Shown here: one piece after another, positions 13,535-15,712 of the stretch
Position numbering within the stretch: position 1 is the stretch's first letter
Layout: each line of letters opens with the position of its first letter
NCBI GenBank assembly: GCA_964481825.1
Contig: CAYZUE010000028.1
Coordinates: 1 to 15,712 of the forward strand
Length of the DNA stretch: 15,712 nucleotides
Direction of reading: 5' to 3'
DNA from: CAYZUE01 sp964481825
Lineage (GTDB): Archaea > Hydrothermarchaeota > Hydrothermarchaeia > Hydrothermarchaeales > JALUUU01
Notes under the pieces: model-generated
The model's input: the letters and a program-made list of their open reading frames with translations, nothing else
The model's database searches: none
Told to the model about the DNA's origin: nothing
Position numbers and translations under genes: made by a program

Positions 13535-13553
13535 TAATGGTTTATAAACATTA
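13535..13553. promoter_or_regulatory. Palindromic TATA box of the regulator with a candidate operator
   Basis: TTTATAAA (13541-13548) is the TATA box giving a start at the regulator's ATG on the minus strand. It is framed by the inverted repeat TAATG (13535-13539) and CATTA (13549-13553), and the inner ten bases GTTTATAAAC are a perfect palindrome. A dimeric winged-helix protein bound here would block TBP, so autoregulation is plausible (inference). Confidence 0.5.
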
Positions 13554-13566
13554 ACCAAATAACTTA

Positions 13567-13576
13567 TTATATATAT
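13567..13576 (+). promoter_or_regulatory. Candidate TATA box of the cbi operon
   Basis: TTATATATAT is placed so that plus-strand transcription would begin near 13596. The cbi message would then carry a leader of about 100 bases before cbiQ, containing the mini-ORF and hairpins described separately. A second possible box is TTTATAAA at 13541-13548. Confidence 0.4.
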
Positions 13577-13606
13577 GTGAAGAGGCTAGGGGGTGAGATA
13601 AGAGGC

Positions 13607-13655
13607 AGATCTATTATGCATATCGCGGATGGTATTTTAACCGGCAAATAGATCT
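13607..13655 (+). repeat. Perfect 9-bp inverted repeat enclosing the CbiM-like mini-ORF
   Basis: AGATCTATT (13607-13615) and AATAGATCT (13647-13655) are exact reverse complements. The left arm ends directly before the ATG and the right arm contains the TAG stop of the mini-ORF. In RNA this makes a stem with a 31-base loop that presents the start codon. A second small hairpin, TATTG-AAA-CAATA (13673-13685), lies between it and cbiQ. Confidence 0.65.
13616..13651 (+). pseudogene. 11-codon ORF matching the CbiM N-terminus: cbiM remnant or leader peptide
   Basis: ATG CAT ATC GCG GAT GGT ATT TTA ACC GGC AAA TAG encodes MHIADGILTGK. MHI-x-(D/E)G-x-L is the strictly conserved N-terminus of CbiM/NikM, the substrate-binding membrane component of ECF cobalt/nickel transporters, where the free N-terminus and His2 bind the metal. 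It is exactly where cbiM normally starts, just before cbiQ. The remaining 200 or so residues are absent: only 49 bases separate the TAG from the cbiQ ATG, and no frame there encodes more of CbiM. A GAGG (13602-13605) lies 10 bases before the ATG, so it could be translated. Either cbiM was deleted leaving its 5' end, or the stub is kept as a leader peptide. I classify it as a remnant by default. Confidence 0.6.
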
Positions 13656-13700
13656 CAATAACCACTGGTAATTATTGAAACAATATAGGTCAATAAAAAA

Positions 13701-14507
13701 ATGAATCCCCTTCAATGTGCTGATGAGTTCTTCAATTTAGATAGAAATATTTCAAAAAATTCATTTCTAACTAAATTTGATGGAAGAGTAAAAATATTAG
13801 CAACATTTCTTGGGATATTAACCGCTGTCACTCTAAATAATTGGATATTGACCATACCCTTTACAATAGGATGTTTAATTCTTGCAATTTTTTCAAGGGT
13901 TAAGATTAAACAATATTTTTTTAGGATGGTTTATCCAATTATATTTGCAACTTTTATATCTGTAGTTCAGCTTTTCGTATTTGGAAATACGATTCATTAC
14001 ACTATTGAATTTAATTTTATAACCCTCAACATCTTTAACGAAGGCATCGTTTTTGGCACTCTTCTTTTTTTTAAAATCATAGCTGCCGTTTCATTATTGA
14101 ATCTGCTCACACTTACTACACCTATGATTGGTATTCTTGAAGCATTGGTGATGCTTAAGGTTCCAAAAATTCTGGTAACAATAACCGCTTTGATGTTAAG
14201 ATATGTATTTCTTTTCATAGAGGAGGGAACTGCAATTTACAGAGCACAATGCTCTCGAGGGGCATATTCGAGTACACAGAGTTACATTTCAAAAATGAGA
14301 AATTATAGTCTAATGGCAGTGGCCCTCATTGAAGCCTCATTGAGAAAAAGTAGTAAAACATATCAGGCAATGGTTTCAAGAGGGCATAATGAAGATTCTG
14401 TACTTTTCCAATCAAAAAAAGTTAAGCTCCCAGACATTGTTGCAGGTTTCTTTATAGTTACATTTTTCATTACTATTTTTATTGTAGATAAATTATTGGA
14501 AGTATAA
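13701..14507 (+). CDS. cbiQ: ECF cobalt transporter transmembrane component CbiQ (EcfT)
   Basis: 268 residues. Hydrophobic segments fall at about 31-63 (two spans), 77-95, 113-140, 157-173 and a C-terminal span at 245-265. The cytoplasmic region has the two EcfT coupling-helix signatures, ending in SRG at 185-187 (RAQCSRGAYS) and 226-228 (QAMVSRGHNE), whose arginines dock into the ATPase. It opens MNPLQCADEFFNLDRNISKN, typical of CbiQ. It couples ATP hydrolysis by CbiO to cobalt passage through CbiM. cbiO follows two bases later. The ATG at 13701 is preceded by a weak AGG and an A-run. cbiM is missing from the slot before it, apart from an N-terminal stub, so a cbiM elsewhere would be needed for transport. 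Confidence 0.9.
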   Translation: MNPLQCADEFFNLDRNISKNSFLTKFDGRVKILATFLGILTAVTLNNWILTIPFTIGCLILAIFSRVKIKQYFFRMVYPIIFATFISVVQLFVFGNTIHYTIEFNFITLNIFNEGIVFGTLLFFKIIAAVSLLNLLTLTTPMIGILEALVMLKVPKILVTITALMLRYVFLFIEEGTAIYRAQCSRGAYSSTQSYISKMRNYSLMAVALIEASLRKSSKTYQAMVSRGHNEDSVLFQSKKVKLPDIVAGFFIVTFFITIFIVDKLLEV

Positions 14508-14509
14508 TT

Positions 14510-15712
14510 TTGGACGCTATAAAAACTAGAGATTTAGTGTATATTTATCCAAACGGCTCAAAAGCGTTGTACGGGGTTAATTTTAATGCCAAAAAAGGGG
14601 AAAAAGTGGTCATATTAGGCCCTAATGGTGCTGGAAAAAGTACTTTCTTCTGTAATCTAAACGGGGTGCTTATGCCAACTTCAGGAAAGGTTTCCATATT
14701 TGATAAAGTTCTTGATAAGTCTAATCTGGAAGAAATAAGACGTACAGTGGGTATGGTCTTTCAAGACCCGGATGACCAGCTTTTTGCCCCTACAGTATCA
14801 GATGATGTTGCTTTCGGTCCAAGAAATATGGGCTTAGATGTGGATGATGTAAATAAGAGGGTGTCTTGGTCATTAGAGGCATTAGACATTTCTCACCTTC
14901 AGGACAAAGCACCACATAGATTAAGCGAGGGACAAAAAAAACTTGTAACAATCGCTGGAATACTCGCAATGGATTCAGATATACTTGTTTTAGATGAACC
15001 CACAGCTAATCTAGATCCAAGGAGTAGTGAGGAAGTACTTACTCTCCTTGATGAATTGAACACTGAATATGATAAAACTGTAATTGTTTCATCTCACTTA
15101 ATAGATTCGAAGGCTCAGTGGGGTGATAAATTTTTTGTTATGGATCAAGGATTAATGAAAAAAAGTGGAACTGCATTGGAAATTCTTGCGGATGAGGAAC
15201 TTTTGGATAGTACACGACTCACACCCCCTATAACAGTTAAAGCCTATCGCGGTTTTAAGGTTAGAGGTATTACATCTCATGATAATATCTATTCTAAGCT
15301 TCCTCTTTCAGTTTTAGATTTAGTTGATTCCCTAGATGGTAAAATGTCTTTAAGATATGCCATTGCTGACAAAGACGTTAAACAGGGAGAGACGGTCGGA
15401 CTTATTTTATCAAAAGGTATGATTTATGCAGTAGGTAGAGAACATCAAGGGGTTACATCAATTGGCCGATGCATATATTCTGCAAAAAAAGGAGATGATA
15501 TAGCTGTTTTGAACTTGAAAGGTGATATTAAAACAAACTTTGGACATATTTACATTTTCCAAATACCAAGTATTGGTGAAGGAGGTTCAAGAAATGTTGA
15601 CCTTGTGAATATTCAAAAATTATTAGATAAAAAAAATCCCGATCGTTTGGGACTAATGGGAACTTCTGCTAAAGTTGTGGCAAGGAAAATTGGTATGGAT
15701 TCGCATTATGAT
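14510..15712 (+). CDS. cbiO: ECF cobalt transporter ATPase CbiO with a long C-terminal extension (3' end outside the window)
   Basis: 401 codons are open from TTG 14510 to the window end with no stop. The ABC ATPase domain is complete. Walker A GPNGAGKST is at 37-45, Q-loop Gln85 lies in VFQDPDDQLF (the ECF-ATPase form), the signature is LSEGQKK at 138-144 (Glu for the first Gly), Walker B with the catalytic Glu is ILVLDEP at 158-164, and the H-loop His196 is in SSHL. A normal CbiO ends at about 275-285 residues. Here sequence continues past about residue 238 with a stretch I cannot assign, including LRYAIADKDVKQGETVGLIL, SIGEGGSRNVDLVNIQKLLD and PDRLGLMGTSAKVVARKIGM. TTG is the only start that keeps the first strand, and it lies two bases after the cbiQ stop, so the two are translationally coupled. 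Confidence 0.9.
   Translation, partial: MDAIKTRDLVYIYPNGSKALYGVNFNAKKGEKVVILGPNGAGKSTFFCNLNGVLMPTSGKVSIFDKVLDKSNLEEIRRTVGMVFQDPDDQLFAPTVSDDVAFGPRNMGLDVDDVNKRVSWSLEALDISHLQDKAPHRLSEGQKKLVTIAGILAMDSDILVLDEPTANLDPRSSEEVLTLLDELNTEYDKTVIVSSHLIDSKAQWGDKFFVMDQGLMKKSGTALEILADEELLDSTRLTPPITVKAYRGFKVRGITSHDNIYSKLPLSVLDLVDSLDGKMSLRYAIADKDVKQGETVGLILSKGMIYAVGREHQGVTSIGRCIYSAKKGDDIAVLNLKGDIKTNFGHIYIFQIPSIGEGGSRNVDLVNIQKLLDKKNPDRLGLMGTSAKVVARKIGMDSHYD

Noticed and set aside
13616..13678. Read-through of the TAG at 13649 as pyrrolysine to extend CbiM
   Set aside because: Reading through adds only eight residues (ISITTGNY) before a TGA and none resembles CbiM. TAG also serves as the ordinary stop of the genes ending at 1051 and 2308.
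13597..13700. Cobalamin or NiCo riboswitch ahead of cbiQ
   Set aside because: The conserved B12-box sequences of the cobalamin riboswitch are absent (only a fortuitous CCACTG) and the four-way junction core of NiCo riboswitches is not visible. The leader is also too short.
14510..15712. Frameshift or fusion error explaining the long CbiO frame
   Set aside because: The frame is open throughout with even amino-acid composition and no second start-like junction, so a real extension is more likely, though the end is outside the window.

Overview
The window is low-GC, gene-dense archaeal DNA. The information-processing genes are archaeal: a multi-OB-fold replication protein A (RPA), the recombinase RadA, the clamp-loader small subunit RfcS and a long archaeal/eukaryotic-type isoleucyl-tRNA synthetase. 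MptE (tetrahydromethanopterin pathway) and a stand-alone GMP synthase glutaminase subunit point to a euryarchaeon, perhaps of a methanogen-related lineage. Several starts sit about 27 bases after a TATA box with no ribosome-binding site, as in archaeal leaderless mRNAs. I cannot name the genus.

Layout. Bases 1-151 are the 3' end of an adenosine-specific kinase gene. Bases 152-1050 are a gene-poor AT-rich stretch holding one cold-shock protein gene, read leftward from a GTG start with a very strong Shine-Dalgarno site and followed by a hairpin plus T-tract terminator. Two 36-bp direct repeats with one mismatch lie on either side of it. Next come an unrecognised basic HTH-like protein (leftward), a HAD phosphatase-like protein, a TatA-like protein (leftward) and a CrtI-like FAD oxidoreductase, the last two divergent around one TATA box.

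The middle is a housekeeping block. RPA and RadA form an operon, followed by a phosphoglycolate phosphatase-type HAD enzyme, convergent rfcS, and a small winged-helix/zinc protein (DUF5830-like) divergent from ileS. ileS, mptE and the GMP synthase glutaminase gene lie 6-8 bases apart and look co-transcribed.

The right end is a cobalt-uptake (ECF/Cbi) locus and is the most interesting part. A leaderless ArsR-like regulator with a C-terminal domain resembling DUF4430 (transcobalamin C-terminal-like) is divergent from cbiQ and cbiO. The substrate-binding component CbiM is missing from its usual place. Instead there is an 11-codon ORF, MHIADGILTGK, matching the conserved metal-binding N-terminus of CbiM. 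It lies inside a perfect 9-bp inverted repeat between the promoter and cbiQ. It may be a deletion scar of cbiM or a leader peptide/RNA element. CbiO carries at least about 160 residues beyond its ABC domain and runs off the window.
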